From NCBI GenBank assembly GCA_034440635.1, contig JAOTON010001028.1, positions 1,437,501 to 1,501,500 of the forward strand: a DNA stretch of 64,000 nucleotides, given 5' to 3'. The translations under genes and the position numbers were made by a program. The notes beneath the pieces were generated by a model that saw only the letters and a program-made list of their open reading frames with translations, had not been told where the DNA came from and searched no databases. This DNA comes from Lepas anatifera (taxonomy: Eukaryota > Arthropoda > Thecostraca > Lepadidae). Position 1 is the first letter of the stretch. Each line of letters starts with the position of its first letter. Shown here piece by piece: positions 10,972-22,841 of this stretch.

Positions 10972-11769
10972 ATTAACCACAGCTATTTTCTTAGATGTTG
11001 CAGATGAGCAAATTACCAAGTCAATAGGCGCCCTAATTTATTGCCTTGGCTGACGTTGCTATTATTATTTTTAGTTTTTCATGCAGTTTTCTTCTTGGGA
11101 TTATGTTCATCCATTTCTGTCATTTCCCTTGTTTGTCTGATTTTCTAAGAACATATTTGAAATTTGTTTATTTCAAAATATTATATCTATATATAATATT
11201 ATATATTATATATATTATATTATGTGTAATATTATATACGAAGATAAAGATTGAGGTTGAGCTTGTGAATTTAGAATCAGCTGAAGTGCCAAATTCCCTG
11301 TTTGATTTCCTAAGATACTAAGTATTGGCTTTGGTAGTGGTGCGAGACCGGTATGTTTCGATTTTTCTATTTTGTTTCGTACGCAATGGGCGTAAATGAT
11401 TTTTCTGAGGCATGTGATGTTCGATTTTTTTACTTTGGATCTCAAGCGGTACCTTTTAATTGTATTCTAAATTTAAAAGAAATGCAGAGGAAAAAGGACG
11501 CTCAATAGAAGGGATATGGGAGTGTGCACCAGATGCTATATAATGCCTATTCCGTGGACGGTCCTACTGATAAACCCCCCTGCCTGGGGGAGGGATGGGG
11601 GACCCGTTGGGTTGCGTTGGGTAACCACCCCCGGGTTGAGAATAGATATCCAGCCTTGTTCCTAGCGCTTGACATGCTGGCGAAACCAGAACTTTGGGAC
11701 CTCCGAAAGCAGCACATGTTCCGCAAATCAGTACTTCAGTCCCCAAAACCAGCATTTGGGGCCACCCCG
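10972..11769. other. intron of duplicated unit, copy 1
   Basis: This aligns with about 16512-17350 in copy 2. A run of TATA-rich bases at about 11179-11240 is an expansion absent from copy 2. The chance open frames are not conserved between copies: the copy 2 version at 16586-16816 is interrupted differently. Confidence 0.6.
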
Positions 11770-13500
11770 AAACTGCCCTCTGGGCCCCCTGGAACCTACT
11801 CTCCGGAGCCCCTGAGGCTTTGGTACCGACTCAGGAGCAGCGGTGGCAGCAAGGGAGTTATGCTCAGGGATGCCCGCTGAGACGAGCTCTCGGGGATACC
11901 TGAAGGCAACACCAGAAGGCCCCTGAGACTAAATCCTGGAGACCTCCTAGACCAACACCCCTGAGACCAACTGTCGGGTCTCTGAGACTGACTCTTGGGC
12001 CCACTCACACCAACACTGAAAGGGCCTTTGAAAATAACTCGGGCTCCCGCGATAAGTGTTTGGGCAGACCCTGAGACTAGCTCTGGGACCCTCTGAGACC
12101 AGCGCTTGGCGGCACCATAAGGCTAATTTTCGGTCCCTCCCCCACTAGCTCTCAGGGGTCCCTGGCAATCATCCCTGGGCCTTTTAGACCAAAACTGAGG
12201 GGGCTCCTGAGAATATCTAGGGACTCCTGATATTAGTTCTCGGCATCACCTCTTAGACTAACTATTGGGCCCCCCAGATTTGCTCTCGAGGGAGGGGAGG
12301 GTGGCTGAGGCTGAATCTCGGGAACATCCAGATTAGCTCTCGGGGGATCCCCTAAGGCTGACTCTGAAGGGGGCTGGGAATTACTCCCGACAACCCTCTG
12401 ATGCTAACTATGGGGCGCCTCCTGAGAATTACCCTCGGGGGGGGAGGGAAGCATCCCTGAGGCTTAGCCTTTGGTACTCCCAAGACTAACTCTCGGAAGC
12501 CACAGATTAGCCCTCAGGGGCCTACGCCTAACTCAGGGCCCTCTGAGACGGACTCTCGGGCCCATAAGACCAAAACTCAGGAGCACCACCGGTAATTACT
12601 CTCAGAACCCCAAGATAAGCTCTTGGATGCCCCTGACCCAGACTACCCGGGGCCATCTTAGAACAACTTTTGGTCGCTCCCCGCGACTGACTTTCGTGGG
12701 CCCCTTTGACCAGAACTCGAGGGGGGCGCAACCTGATACTAATTCTCTTGCGCTCCCAAGATTATCTCTCGGGGCCCCCGAGACCAACACTATGCGGCAC
12801 TCATGAGTCTTACTCTCGGACACCCAAATTAGCTTTCGGGGGCCCCTTGAAAGTAAGTCTTGGCTCCTGAGAGAGACGTTCTTGAGACTAACGGGCGCTC
12901 TTGAGACCAACACTTGGGAGCACCAATGATACTAATTCTCGGGGCCCCATATTAGCTATCGGGCCCACTGATAGGAGGTCCTCTTAGACCAAAACTGATG
13001 GGCACTTGATAATATTTTGGGTCTCCCGCGATTAGTTCTCGGAGACCGACTCTCGGGGCCCCTGAGAACGACTCTCGAGGGACCCCTGAGACCAACTCTT
13101 GGGCGGGGGGAGGTGGGCGGTGCTCCTGAGACTGACTCTTGGGCCCCCTGAGACGACCTTCGGAAAATACCTAAGACCGACTGTCCTAGTCCTCTGAAAC
13201 CGACTTTCGGGGAGCCCTAAGACCGCCTCCCGGGGGGGGCTGACGCTGACACACGGGGGCTTCTGAGACTAACTCGGGGGAGGGGCTGAGACCAGCCTTC
13301 GAGGAAAGGAGGTGCCCTGAGACCGACTTTCGGGGGCCTCTGAGACCAACTCTCAGAGGCACCCTAAAACCGACTTCGGGGTGCCTAGAACCGACTCTCG
13401 GCCCCCTAAGACCAACTTTCGGGGCGGGGACCCTGAGACCGATTCGGGACCCCTGAGATCGAATCTCGGGGCCCCCTGAGACTGACTCTGGGCCCCTTAT
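11770..13500. repeat. GC-rich minisatellite, unit about 22 bp (CTGAGACCAACTCTCGGGGC)
   Basis: Roughly 1.7 kb of degenerate units built on CCTGAGAC..ACTCTCGGGG. The paralogous array is at 17350-19010, and a short array of the same type is at 44460-44700. Open frames inside it on both strands are products of the repeat. Confidence 0.88.
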
Positions 13501-13612
13501 ATGAAAATCCTTTGCAGTGCTTAAGATCGGCCCAAGAGTGGTCCGCGGGTCCCCTTCGCTACGCCACTGAACTTGGGTTCTCTAAAATTGCTCCACTAAG
13601 GGCACGAATCCC

Positions 13613-15152
13613 TTAACCCTCGCTCTGCCGGCACCCCGGGAGTTACGCGCCCTGCCGGCAAGGCTGAAAAAACCTCCTCTGGTTTACTGATAGAGAACTT
13701 GAATTGTAGGCGGTCGCATGTGCCTTACAGGGACTCAAAAGGAACCCCAATCATTTTTCACCTTGTTCGTATATGTTTCCACATGAATTCCTATCAAATG
13801 TGCCTAAATTAGTCCTTTTAACCAAACCTTGCAGTTTCATCCCGACCACAGCGGCCGCCACCCGCGGCGCGCTGCCGCTTGCCCCGAGTCCCGGGTACAG
13901 CCTCAGACAAGCGGTGCCGGCACCTGGCGCCGGTGCCTGAGCGCTGAGAGTGGCGGCCGCGCCAGCGAGCACGTGCATTCGCTGTGGGATGGCGCCCTAA
14001 CGGCGAAACAATTATATGGGACCATTTCAAAGCGGAAAAGATACTTTTGACGTTTGATATGCCATCTGCATAAACCACTAGTCACTTGTCGGATATATCC
14101 TAGCAAAACAACTGACGTAGCCCCCTCTACATTGTGCTTATACACATTGTGAACATAAATTTTCGGGGAATTAATTTGACATATTCAGATTGTTCGTGCA
14201 TAGTCTCGTCTTGAATACTGACGGAAAGATCGCACTTCGGTTCGCTAAACTAGCCGTACTGACATGCGCTCTACCTGGCTGTAGATGAAAGAAAATGGCA
14301 TTCATAAGAAATGGATGTTTTCGGGGATTCGGACACAGCGTTTTCACAGTGTGACGTGGTGTCGAAATAGCTATATAAAAGGAAATGTCATAATCTAGAC
14401 ATGCATGGGAGAGGGTGTGTATGTTTTTCGTCATTCATCTTTTTAATCACCTGAGTATTCAATAAAATGTACAGGAAAATTCAGGAACTAAAAGGATAGG
14501 GATAATTGCACCATTCCTACCAATGGATCTTTTACATCCCCATCCGTTGGCTACCCTTTTACACGGCAAATTGTCCCTTTGCCATCCAGCTGTGAACCTG
14601 GCACAATGTCAAGTTTGGCGTGGAAATCTCCCCTGCGTAACCACGATACAAGGAGGGTGGCCTGAGACCACCTCTCTCACCCCATTAGCCCCTGCTGATG
14701 TTGTCGAGCCCTCTGGCACTGTCGCCATGCCGTCTGGGGACGTTTTCCAGGAAGCAAGCGTTGAGATGCTGGCTGGGCCATTGTTCCGTATTTTCACGCG
14801 TGTCTTTATCGTCCCCTCGATCGCTATCAGCTGACCGAACCACGAACACTGTCACCCTTCTACCTGCCGCCTGCGCTGACGAGCCCGGTCTGTGTCAGAG
14901 GCTGTCGCGGGCCCTAGCGGGCCGCGGCACGGGCCGCCACTGCCAGACCTGAGTGGAAAGCGCGAACATCATCTTAATAACTTTCGCTTTACGCAAAAGT
15001 GGAAAAGGTGTCTACTTTCTGTTTGCCGGGAATAATGCAGAATTGACATAGGAACAGTATCCCGAGCATTATATCGGACGGTTAGTCGGATGTAGATATT
15101 CGCATTGAAACGGCGAGAGGAGGAGAAAACAGCACCGCCGGCGCCGGGTTAA
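13613..15152. mobile_element. TTAA-flanked element of 1.5 kb, family F, with empty site in copy 2
   Basis: TTAA at 13613-13616 and 15149-15152 bound DNA absent from copy 2, where the site (19118-19121) is a single TTAA with the same flanks. The ends start with CCC (CCCTCGCTCTGCCGGC and, inverted, CCCGGCGCCGGC), in keeping with piggyBac-type termini. Inside is a very GC-rich, hairpin-forming block (about 13848-13985) and a plus-strand frame at 14523-14834 that resembles nothing I recognise. No transposase is evident. Confidence 0.78.
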
Positions 15153-15714
15153 AGACTGAAAGCATCCCCCGCCTGGACTGGAACACATGCATCCTTCCCT
15201 CTCTCATCTCTTTTCCCGTGCCATTGCCCGTTGCGCTACCAACGACTACTGCAGCACATGCTCGTGGCTCATACATATAAGTTTGACCGGTAGTCGCACC
15301 CCACCCACCCCGTACGCAGCTTAGAGTGCTGACACTGTCAGCCCTGCCACTGTCCAAATGACCTTCACCTCTCCTCCAGCCAAATTGTACCGTGTGCTGC
15401 AACTCATTCATACATCCCTGGCGGGAAGTGTTTGAGAACAGCTGTTACGACCCCACCTAGACTGTGACCAAGAAGGGGCGGGAAGCAGAGTCGCTGTCAA
15501 GTTCATATCATGCTGCATCACTGAAACAATATTTTTGGCCGTAATGTTTTAACTATACACAAGTAGATACCGCGACCGCATATCAGGGAGAGTCACGATA
15601 AATACAGCTAATTCAGAGCTGGAATCATTCTTGAGAGGGAAATAGTTCAAAAAAGTATATGCGAAAAACAATCAAACCAGTGGTACCTACCAATCAGCAT
15701 ACAACCGACTTTAC

Positions 15715-15909
15715 CTGTTTGTTTTTGTCGAAGCGGATGTCGATCAGGCCTGCTCCGTCGGTGACGATGCGACCCTCCTCATCGCACAGGTCCGGGGTAA
15801 CGCACTCCTGATCGGCGCTGCACGTGATTTGGCGGGAGGGGGCGGTGGTGGGGGGAGAGGGACGTCTCGCGCAGCAGACGCCCTCTCCACTCCCTGGGCG
15901 TCGGCAGAA
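15715..15909 (-). CDS. clip-knot exon A2 of the masquerade-like gene
   Basis: A 195-nt, phase 0-0 exon with acceptor ctctcgcag and donor CAG|GTAAAG. The intact frame gives 65 residues: FCRRPGSGEGVCC, a Pro/Thr linker, QITCSADQECVTPDLCDEEG, then DGAGLIDIRFDKNKQ. Cysteines fall at residues 2, 12, 13, 30, 36 and 42. The C-tract has six bases, so the linker reads PSPPTTAPS and stays in frame, unlike A1 and A5. It is the paralogue of A1 in the second segmental copy, but uses the CAG|GTAAAG donor shared with A3 and A5 rather than the GCT|GTAAGT donor of A1 and A4. Confidence 0.88.
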
Positions 15910-16062
15910 CTGCGAGAGAAGTGATGAGGGTCAGGGAACGTTTCTACAGGGGAATGGAATCGAGAACGGGCCCGCACGAGACATATTATAAAATAGGAAC
16001 ATTATCATATTGAAAGCATGCGCTACGCAGCATTCTTGCGTTCCACCAGTGACACAACATAC

Positions 16063-16248
16063 CGTGTCTGAAGTGGTTCGAATGTCCAGCAGTCCTGCGC
16101 CATCCTCAATTATGAAGCCTTCGTTATCGCAAAGCTGGGGCTCCACGCAGTCTTCGATTCCTTCGAAACAGACAATCTCACTGCGGGATTGTTGTTCTTT
16201 CTCTGGGAGGCAGCACACGCCTCGAGAGCCCTCCCCTGTGAGACAGTA
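16063..16248 (-). CDS. clip-knot exon B2 of the masquerade-like gene
   Basis: A 186-nt, phase 0-0 exon with acceptor tttctttcag and donor GTATGTTG. Its 62 residues match B1 except for LCDNEGF in place of LCDDEGF. Cys 2/12/13 end one knot and Cys 27/34/40 begin the next. It sits 153 bp from A2, the same arrangement as B1/A1. The exon and its flanks lie in segmental copy 2. Confidence 0.88.
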
Positions 16249-17349
16249 CTGAAAGAAACACAAAAACGGCTTTTCTCAAGAGCACGCACATGCGGCAGAT
16301 GTTTTGTGGCACTGAATCAAACAAAATAAACATCGATGCTCATAAAGCGCAGAGGTCTTGCATACGCCTATACCCAGCTCTAGCACACAACATCCCCGAC
16401 CGAGGCGGCACCATAAGCCAATACAAAGTGTGTACCGAAGGCTATATGACGTCTTTTCCGCGGACAAAATACAAGTCCTCTTGAATTTTGAGACAAATCT
16501 AAAAGTGTTAAATTAACCACGGCTATTTTATTAGATGTTGCAGATGAGCAATTTACCAAGTCAATAGGCGCTCTAATTTATCACCTTGGCGGACGTTGCT
16601 ATTATTATTTTTAGCTGTTCATGCAATTTTCTTATTGCGATTATGTTCATCCATTTCTGTCCTTTTCCTTGTTTGTCTGATTTTCTAAGAACATATTTGA
16701 AATTTGTTTATTTCATAATATTTACGACGATAGGCTTTATAGAGATTGAGGCTGAGCTTGTGAATTTAGAATCAGCTGAAGTGCCAAATTCCCTGTTTGA
16801 TTTCCTAAGATACTAAGTATTGGCTTTGGTAGTGGTGCGAGACCGGCGTATTTCGATTTGTCTATTTTGTTTTGTACGCAATGGGCGTAAATGATGTTTC
16901 TGAAGCATGTTTTCTTCTATTTTGTTTTTACTTTGGATCTCAAGCGGTACCTTTTAATTATATTCTAAATTTAAAAGAAATGCAGAGGAAAAAGGACGCT
17001 CAATACAAGGGATATGGGAGTGAGCTCCAGATGCTATATAATGACTATTCCGTGGACGGTCCTACTGATAAATCGCTCACTTACCGCTCCCTAGCCATGG
17101 GTGAAGATTCAGTGCGATTGCGGGTCAGAACTCCCTTGGACTTTTTGTCTCCCATAGGCTTTGCATAGGACTTGTATTGCTGTGCCAGCGTTTAACCATC
17201 CAGGAACAACCCCTCCCCCTGGGTTAAGAAGAGATCTCCAGCCTTGTTTCTAGCACATGCCATGGTGCCGAAAACAGAATTTGGGGACCTCCGAAAGTAG
17301 CACATGTTCCGCATATCAGTACTTCAGTCCCGAAAACCAGCATTTGTGG
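16249..17349. other. intron of duplicated unit, copy 2
   Basis: This aligns to copy 1 and holds the empty TTAA site at 16508-16511. I see no gene and no extra exon. Confidence 0.6.
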
Positions 17350-19010
17350 GCACCCCGAAACTGCCATCTGGGCCCCCTGGAACCTACTCTCCGGAGGCCC
17401 TGAGGCTTTGGTACGACTCAGGAGCAGCGGTGGCAGCAAGGGAGTTATGCTCAGGGATGCCCGCTGAGACCAGCTCTCGGGGATACCTGAGGGCAACACC
17501 AGGAGGCCCCTGAGACTAAATCCTGGAGACCTCCTAGACCAACACCCCTGAGACCAACTGTCGGGTCTCTGAGACTGACTCTTGGGCCCACTCACACCAA
17601 CACTGAAAGGGCCTTCGAAAATAACTCGGGCTCCCGCGATAAGTGCTTGGGCAGACCCTGAGACCAGCTCTGGGACCCTCTGAGACCAGCACTTGGCGGC
17701 AGCCATAAAGCTAATTTTCGGCCCCTCCCCATTAGCTCTCGGGGGTCCCTGGGATTGATTCCTGGGCCTTTTAGACCAAAAATGAGGGGGCTCCTGAGAA
17801 TATCTGGGGACTCCTGATATTAGTTCTCGGCAGCACCTCTGAGACTAACTATTTGGCTCACCAGATTTGCTCTCGAGGGAGGGGGGTGGCTGAGGCTGAA
17901 ACTCGGGAACATCCAGATTAGCTCTCGGGGGATCCCCTAAGGCTGACTCTGAAGGGGGCTGGGAATTTCTCCCGACAACCCTCTGAGACTAACTATGGGG
18001 CGCCCCCTGAGACTTACACTCGGAGCAGGGGAGGGAAGGATCCCTGAGGCTTAGCCTTTGGTACTCACGAGACTAACTCTCGGAAGCCACAGATTAGCCC
18101 TCAGGGGCCTACGCCTAACTCAGGGCCCTCTGAGACAGACTCTCGGGCCCATTAGACCAAAACTCAGGGGCACCTCCGGTAATTACTCTCAGAACCCCAA
18201 GCTTAGCTCTCGGATGCCACTGAGCCAGACTACCCGGGGCCATCTAAGACCAACTTTTGGTTGCTCCCCGCGACTGACTTTCGTGGGCCCCTTTGACCAG
18301 AACTCGAGGGGGGCGCAACCTGAGGCTAACTCTCGTGCGCTCCCAAGATTATCTCTCGGGGCCCCCTGAGACCAACACTAAGCGGCACCCATGAGTCTAA
18401 CTCCCGGACCCCCAAATTAGCTTTCGGGGGCCCCCTGAAAGTAAGTCTTGGCTCCTGAGAAAGACGTCCTTGAGACTAACGGGCGCCCTTGAGACCAACA
18501 CTTGGGGGCACCAATGACCCTAATTCTCGAGGCCCCATTTTAGCTATCGGGCCCACTGATAGGAGGTCCCCTTAGACCAAAACTGATGGGGCACCTGATA
18601 ATATTTTGGGTCTCCCGCGATTAGTTCTTGGAGACCAACTCTCGGGGCCCCTGAGAACGACTCTCGAGGGACCCCTGAGACCAACTCTTGGGCGGGGGGT
18701 GCTCCTGAGACTGACTCTTGGGGCCCCCTGAGACGACTCTCGGAGAATCCCTAAGACCGACTTTCGGGTCCTGAGACCGTCTCGGCTACACTAACAGGCC
18801 CTGGACACTTCGCTCTAGGTGCCCTGAGACCGCCTTTCGGGTGCCCCTGAGACCAACTCTCAGAGGCACCCTAAAACCGACTTCGTGGGGCCTAAAACCG
18901 ACTCTCGGCCCCTAAGACCAACTCTCGGGGGGGGGCTGAGACCGATTCGGGATCCCTGAGAACGAATCTTGGGGGCCCACTGAGACTGACTCTGGGCCGC
19001 CTGATCCGAG
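17350..19010. repeat. GC-rich minisatellite, copy 2
   Basis: Same CTGAGACCAACTCTCGGGGC-type array as 11770-13500. The two arrays align unit by unit over long runs, with local expansions and losses near 13090-13450 / 18700-18960. The 160-codon minus frame here is a repeat artefact. Confidence 0.88.
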
Positions 19011-19860
19011 AATCCTTTGCAGTGCTTGAGATCGGCCCAAGGGTGGTCCGCGGAACCCCTTCGCTACGCCACTGAACTTGAGTTCTCTAAAATTGCTCCA
19101 CTAAGAGCACGGATCCCTTAAAGACTAAACGCATCCCCCGCCTGGGCTGGAACCCATGCATCCTTCCCTCCCTCATCTTTTTCCCGTGCCATTGCCCGTT
19201 GCGCTACTAACGACTACTGCAGCACATGCTCGTGGCTCATACATATAAGTTTGACCGGTAGTCGCACCCCACCCACCCTGTACGCAGCTTAGAGTGCTGA
19301 CACTGTCAGCCCTGCCACTGTCCAAATGACCTTCACCTCTCCTCCAGCCAAATTGTACCGTGTGCTGCAACTCATTCATACATCCCTGGCGGGAAGTGTT
19401 TGAGAACAGCTGTTACGACCCCACCTTGACTGTGACCAAGAAGGGGCGGGAGGCAGAGTCGTTGTCAAGTTCATATTATGCTGCACTAGGGTCGTTAAAA
19501 AAAACATTTTTTTTACTTTTCAGATTCGAACCCACTTCTGTCCCATTATATATTCAATTCTGATTTCAATGAGCCACATTCTAAGCATCTACGACAACGG
19601 GAAAGATCGCCTCAAAACTGTTAAATATTTCATGTCTCAGGCGCCATTGGTCGCCCGGCTTTGCAGTCTCCCCTTGTTAAATTGGGATGAAAGGGATACA
19701 TAGCCTACCAGTAAAGACAGCGTGGCATGTGCGTGCGTATAAGAGCGGTAGATGGGATTTAAAATGCAGGCACATACTTGTCAGATGTATTTGCAGCGCA
19801 GCACAAAAACATGTTATTCCACAAAAGGCCTGAAATTAAATGGTTCAGCACCCTAGTACT

Positions 19861-20079
19861 CTAAATCCCGACAGAACAGGAATGCCTTCCGGAGGCGAAC
19901 CTTTCTCTGGCAACTTTCGTTGGAGAACGTCGTTGGGGCTGGTGCTTCTCCCTATTCTCCTGCGAACTATTTAAGAGCTCTGGTACTGATAAAAGAAGAT
20001 CCTGTTTCATATTTTTACCCTTTAGGTGGCTCACGAAATCTTCCACCAGCTTCAAACCACGTTCTGTGGGACCATTCAC
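19861..20079 (-). pseudogene. conserved transposon-associated ORF fragment, left arm
   Basis: The 72-codon frame contains NGPTERGLKLVEDFVSHLKG and then LNSSQENREKHQPQRRSP, ending at a stop. It is close to the frame at 22620-22841 in the other arm. An 'ND.xERGVKL' segment near the C-terminus is something I associate with transposon-borne uncharacterised proteins of invertebrates, but I cannot name the family. The 5' part of the coding region is not recognisable. The similarity between the arms points to former coding, with no evidence of present function. Confidence 0.4.
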
Positions 20080-20829
20080 GACACTAAGTTCTGGAATACC
20101 TTGAAACAGGAGAAGCTATACCAGTCACCAGCTTCTCAACGGAGCCTCAACATGTCAGAATCTTTCAGATTCAGGCGCTCGAATACCATCCAGCTTTCAG
20201 GAATGAGAAATTGGGAGAGGCTTGGTATCGAGCCGAGCTCTTCATAGCCTCTGTCGGAAACTTTAGCCTACCTAACTGAAAGGTGGATGGTTTTGCTGTT
20301 TAGGCCAGGTACTGTGTCACTGCCTTTTTACCTCCATCATTGTGATTATTATTTGCGAGGCAGATTATAAAATTCTGGTCACAAATAACAGTTGCGTTTG
20401 CAATTGACTTCAGCGCCTCTACACAATACTGGAGTATTTTTATTGGAAGACCTATCAGGGAACGTTCCTTGATCATCAGGCCCGGCTAGTGCTTTGGTTC
20501 TGGAAGACATACTGGCTCTGTTTTCCTTGAGGAGATAATCACGAATTGCGCAAACTGGCTTACGTGTGGCTGTCAGGAGAGGTTGTCTCCAACAAAGGTC
20601 TGTTTAGAAGACCCGGAGACCACCAGCGAGCCATATTCATGGAATATAGGGCATTTATGGCATAAAGTGCGTGCTACTACTGAGTCAGATTCCGTTCATC
20701 ATTCCAGAACATACTTAAATACTGAATATTACAATTTTTGGAGTTTAACAACGCATCAACTGCTCAGGTCATATGGCATCAGAGGCGAGAGGGAAGAATT
20801 GGCTTGGGCGAGAGCAGGGCGCCAGATTC

Positions 20830-20930
20830 TGCCTCTGGGTGGGCTCGAACCCACGACACCCAGCACATACAGAATGCCATTAGCCGAGCCGAGCGCAAAC
20901 GCTAACCGACTGAGCCACTCAGACCCCGAA
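20830..20930 (-). mobile_element. tRNA-like sequence (SINE head or tRNA pseudogene)
   Basis: The minus strand reads GGGGTCTGAGTGGCTCAGTC..GGTTAGCG, an A-box-like block, and about 45 bases later GTGGGTTCGAGCCCAC, a B-box with a good T-stem. The extra length between the boxes and the lack of a clean acceptor stem argue for a SINE head or a class II tRNA pseudogene rather than a working tRNA. Confidence 0.55.
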
Positions 20931-21364
20931 ATAGTTAGCGGCTTTCCTTGTAAGTGGTTCTAAGCCACGTATTTGGGTTTCTCCGACGCAGATAGCTTTA
21001 GAGCCTTCTAGGAGCCTCAAAGCTATCCATAAAATGCAGTGCAGTCCTTTCATTAAGTTAATATAGAAATCGCCCTGAATGTGCTGGAAGCCAATTTGCC
21101 ATCAGCTGTGACATCTGTGCACAGAAAGTTATATTCTGTCCTGCTGGTGAGAACCACCATCGTGGAGGTAAGGATCCAGTCGCACAACAATTGGCCAAAA
21201 CAGCAAACAATTCACATTTGACTAGGGCAAGCTTAAGTTTCCGATAGAGGCTATGAAGATCTCAGTGAATGCTCGATACTAAGCCTCAGCCAGCTTGTCA
21301 CTTCTGACAGCTGGCTGGTATTCGATTGCCTGGATCTGAAGTAGTGTGACCAGAAATGGCTCCG

Positions 21365-22566
21365 TTAACCTTCGCCCGGGTGGGGGTCTTTTTAGACCCC
21401 CTCGGGTTTTTCCGAAGTGACCAAAAAACGGCGGCGCGCAGCGCCGCCAAACTTGGTCTAGCTGTTCCTTCATCATTTTTACATCTTTCCTGAAAATTTT
21501 GGCTCAAGGTCATATCAGGTCAGGTCACCAGGTCAGGTGAAGTGACCTCACCTCAAAAAATACTTAGGACGGCATAACTAAAAGAAGGGTTAATCGATCA
21601 AGTTGAAACTCATACCACATCTTGGGCCCACCAGGAGCTACAACATTTGTTCCGGGATTTTTGATATTGGTGACCTAAGGTCATGTGCAGAGCATGACCT
21701 CCCCATTGACAATGCATGGGGAAAATCACGAAATGAGGTTTTCTCAGTAAGTATGGATGGAATCAACTTCAAACATCGGTTGCGACTTGCTCTTAGCCCA
21801 TTTCTGAAGCTGATACCAAAATTTTTGACTTGTGACCTTTAAAAAGGTCACCTTAGGTCAAATAAGCATTTTTTGGTGTTTTTCTCTATAAATTTTGAAT
21901 AAACTAAGATAGAGCTTTTATTTTGTCACCGAAGTGTTTGTATAGTCACTGGAAGTCAAATGATATACATCATGACTATACCAGGTCAAGTTGGGTCAGA
22001 CCGTTGACCTGGGTCAGGTCAAATTCTTAAATTTGACCTGGCATAGCAATATCATATATCATTCGATTCGTATTGACGAGAGGATTGCAATGGTGCATAA
22101 ACTATGGCTGTATCTTGTTTGGTTTGGAAGCTATTAGCGAAAAAGTAAACTCCCTTACGCATGGGTGGCTATGGACATTCCCAAGAATATGCCCAACATT
22201 TAGTGACCTGTAGCTCCCTAGGCTTTGACCTGACACGAAAATGAATGCCACTGTAATGAAAGCGCATCTCAAGAGCTTTCGAATGGTGTTAGAAAAATGT
22301 TTCTAGCTATCATAGTTTCTGAGATATAGGAGGTTTTCTTAGTACACCTCATATTAGCGATTTTGACCTATTTTGACCTCTGGTGACCTTGATATTGACC
22401 TGACAAGAAAAATGACCGAAGTATTTTCGATATCATTTTCGAAGAGCTTTCGATTGCCGTTTTGCGCTTTTTTCTAGCTCTCTTAGTTTTTGAGATCGTG
22501 GGGGGGTCTTTTTAGCCCCCCACCAGGGCGAAGGTGGCTCGTACCCGCCACCGGGGCAAGGGTTAA
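21365..22566. mobile_element. TTAA-target MITE, family B
   Basis: TTAA at 21365-21368 and 22563-22566 flank ends of type CCTTCGCCCGGG... and, inverted, CCCTTGCCCCGGTGGCGGG. A GC hairpin near 21430 and many AGGTCA/TGACCT motifs lie inside. The same element is at 53924-55125 in opposite orientation. It interrupts the right arm of the 19490-23220 inverted pair. Confidence 0.8.
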
Positions 22567-22619
22567 GAAGCCGGTGACTGCTATAACTTCTCCTGTTTCA
22601 AGGTATTCCAGAACTTAAT

Positions 22620-22841
22620 GTGGTGAACGATCCCACAGAACGTGGCGTGAAGCTGGCGGAAGATTTCGTGAGTCATTTAAAGGGTAAAAATATGCTGCAG
22701 GGTCTTCTTCTAGCAGTATCAGAGCTCTTAAATAGTTCGCAAGAGAATAGAGAGAAGCACCTGCCCCAACGACGTTCTCCAACGAATGTTACCAGAGAAA
22801 GTTTCGCCTCCGGAAGGCATTCCTGTTCTGTCGGGATTTAG
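22620..22841 (+). pseudogene. conserved transposon-associated ORF fragment, right arm
   Basis: The 73-codon frame contains NDPTERGVKLAEDFVSHLKG and LLAVSELLNSSQENREKHLP, ending in SCSVGI and a stop. It is the mirror partner of the frame at 19861-20079. Most differences are substitutions, with no frameshift between the two. Confidence 0.42.

Larger units (their letters stand above)
9357..15714. repeat. tandem segmental duplication, copy 1
   Basis: Exons A1/B1, the downstream intron, the minisatellite and the 15.15-15.71 kb segment are repeated in the same order from 15715. Spacing between equivalent exons is 6358 bp (A) and 6355 bp (B). Copy 1 has three gains relative to copy 2: the TTAA element at 10150-10971, an AT-rich expansion at 11179-11240 and the TTAA element at 13613-15152. 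Confidence 0.85.

Noticed and set aside
14523..14834. 103-codon plus-strand frame with protein-like composition
   Set aside because: It lies inside the TTAA element and resembles nothing known to me; the minus strand is equally open, so coding is not supported.
17224..17706. 160-codon minus-strand frame
   Set aside because: It is read through minisatellite units; the paralogous array in copy 1 breaks it.
20583..20963. 126-codon plus-strand frame
   Set aside because: It runs through a tRNA-like sequence and transposon DNA, with no recognised motif.
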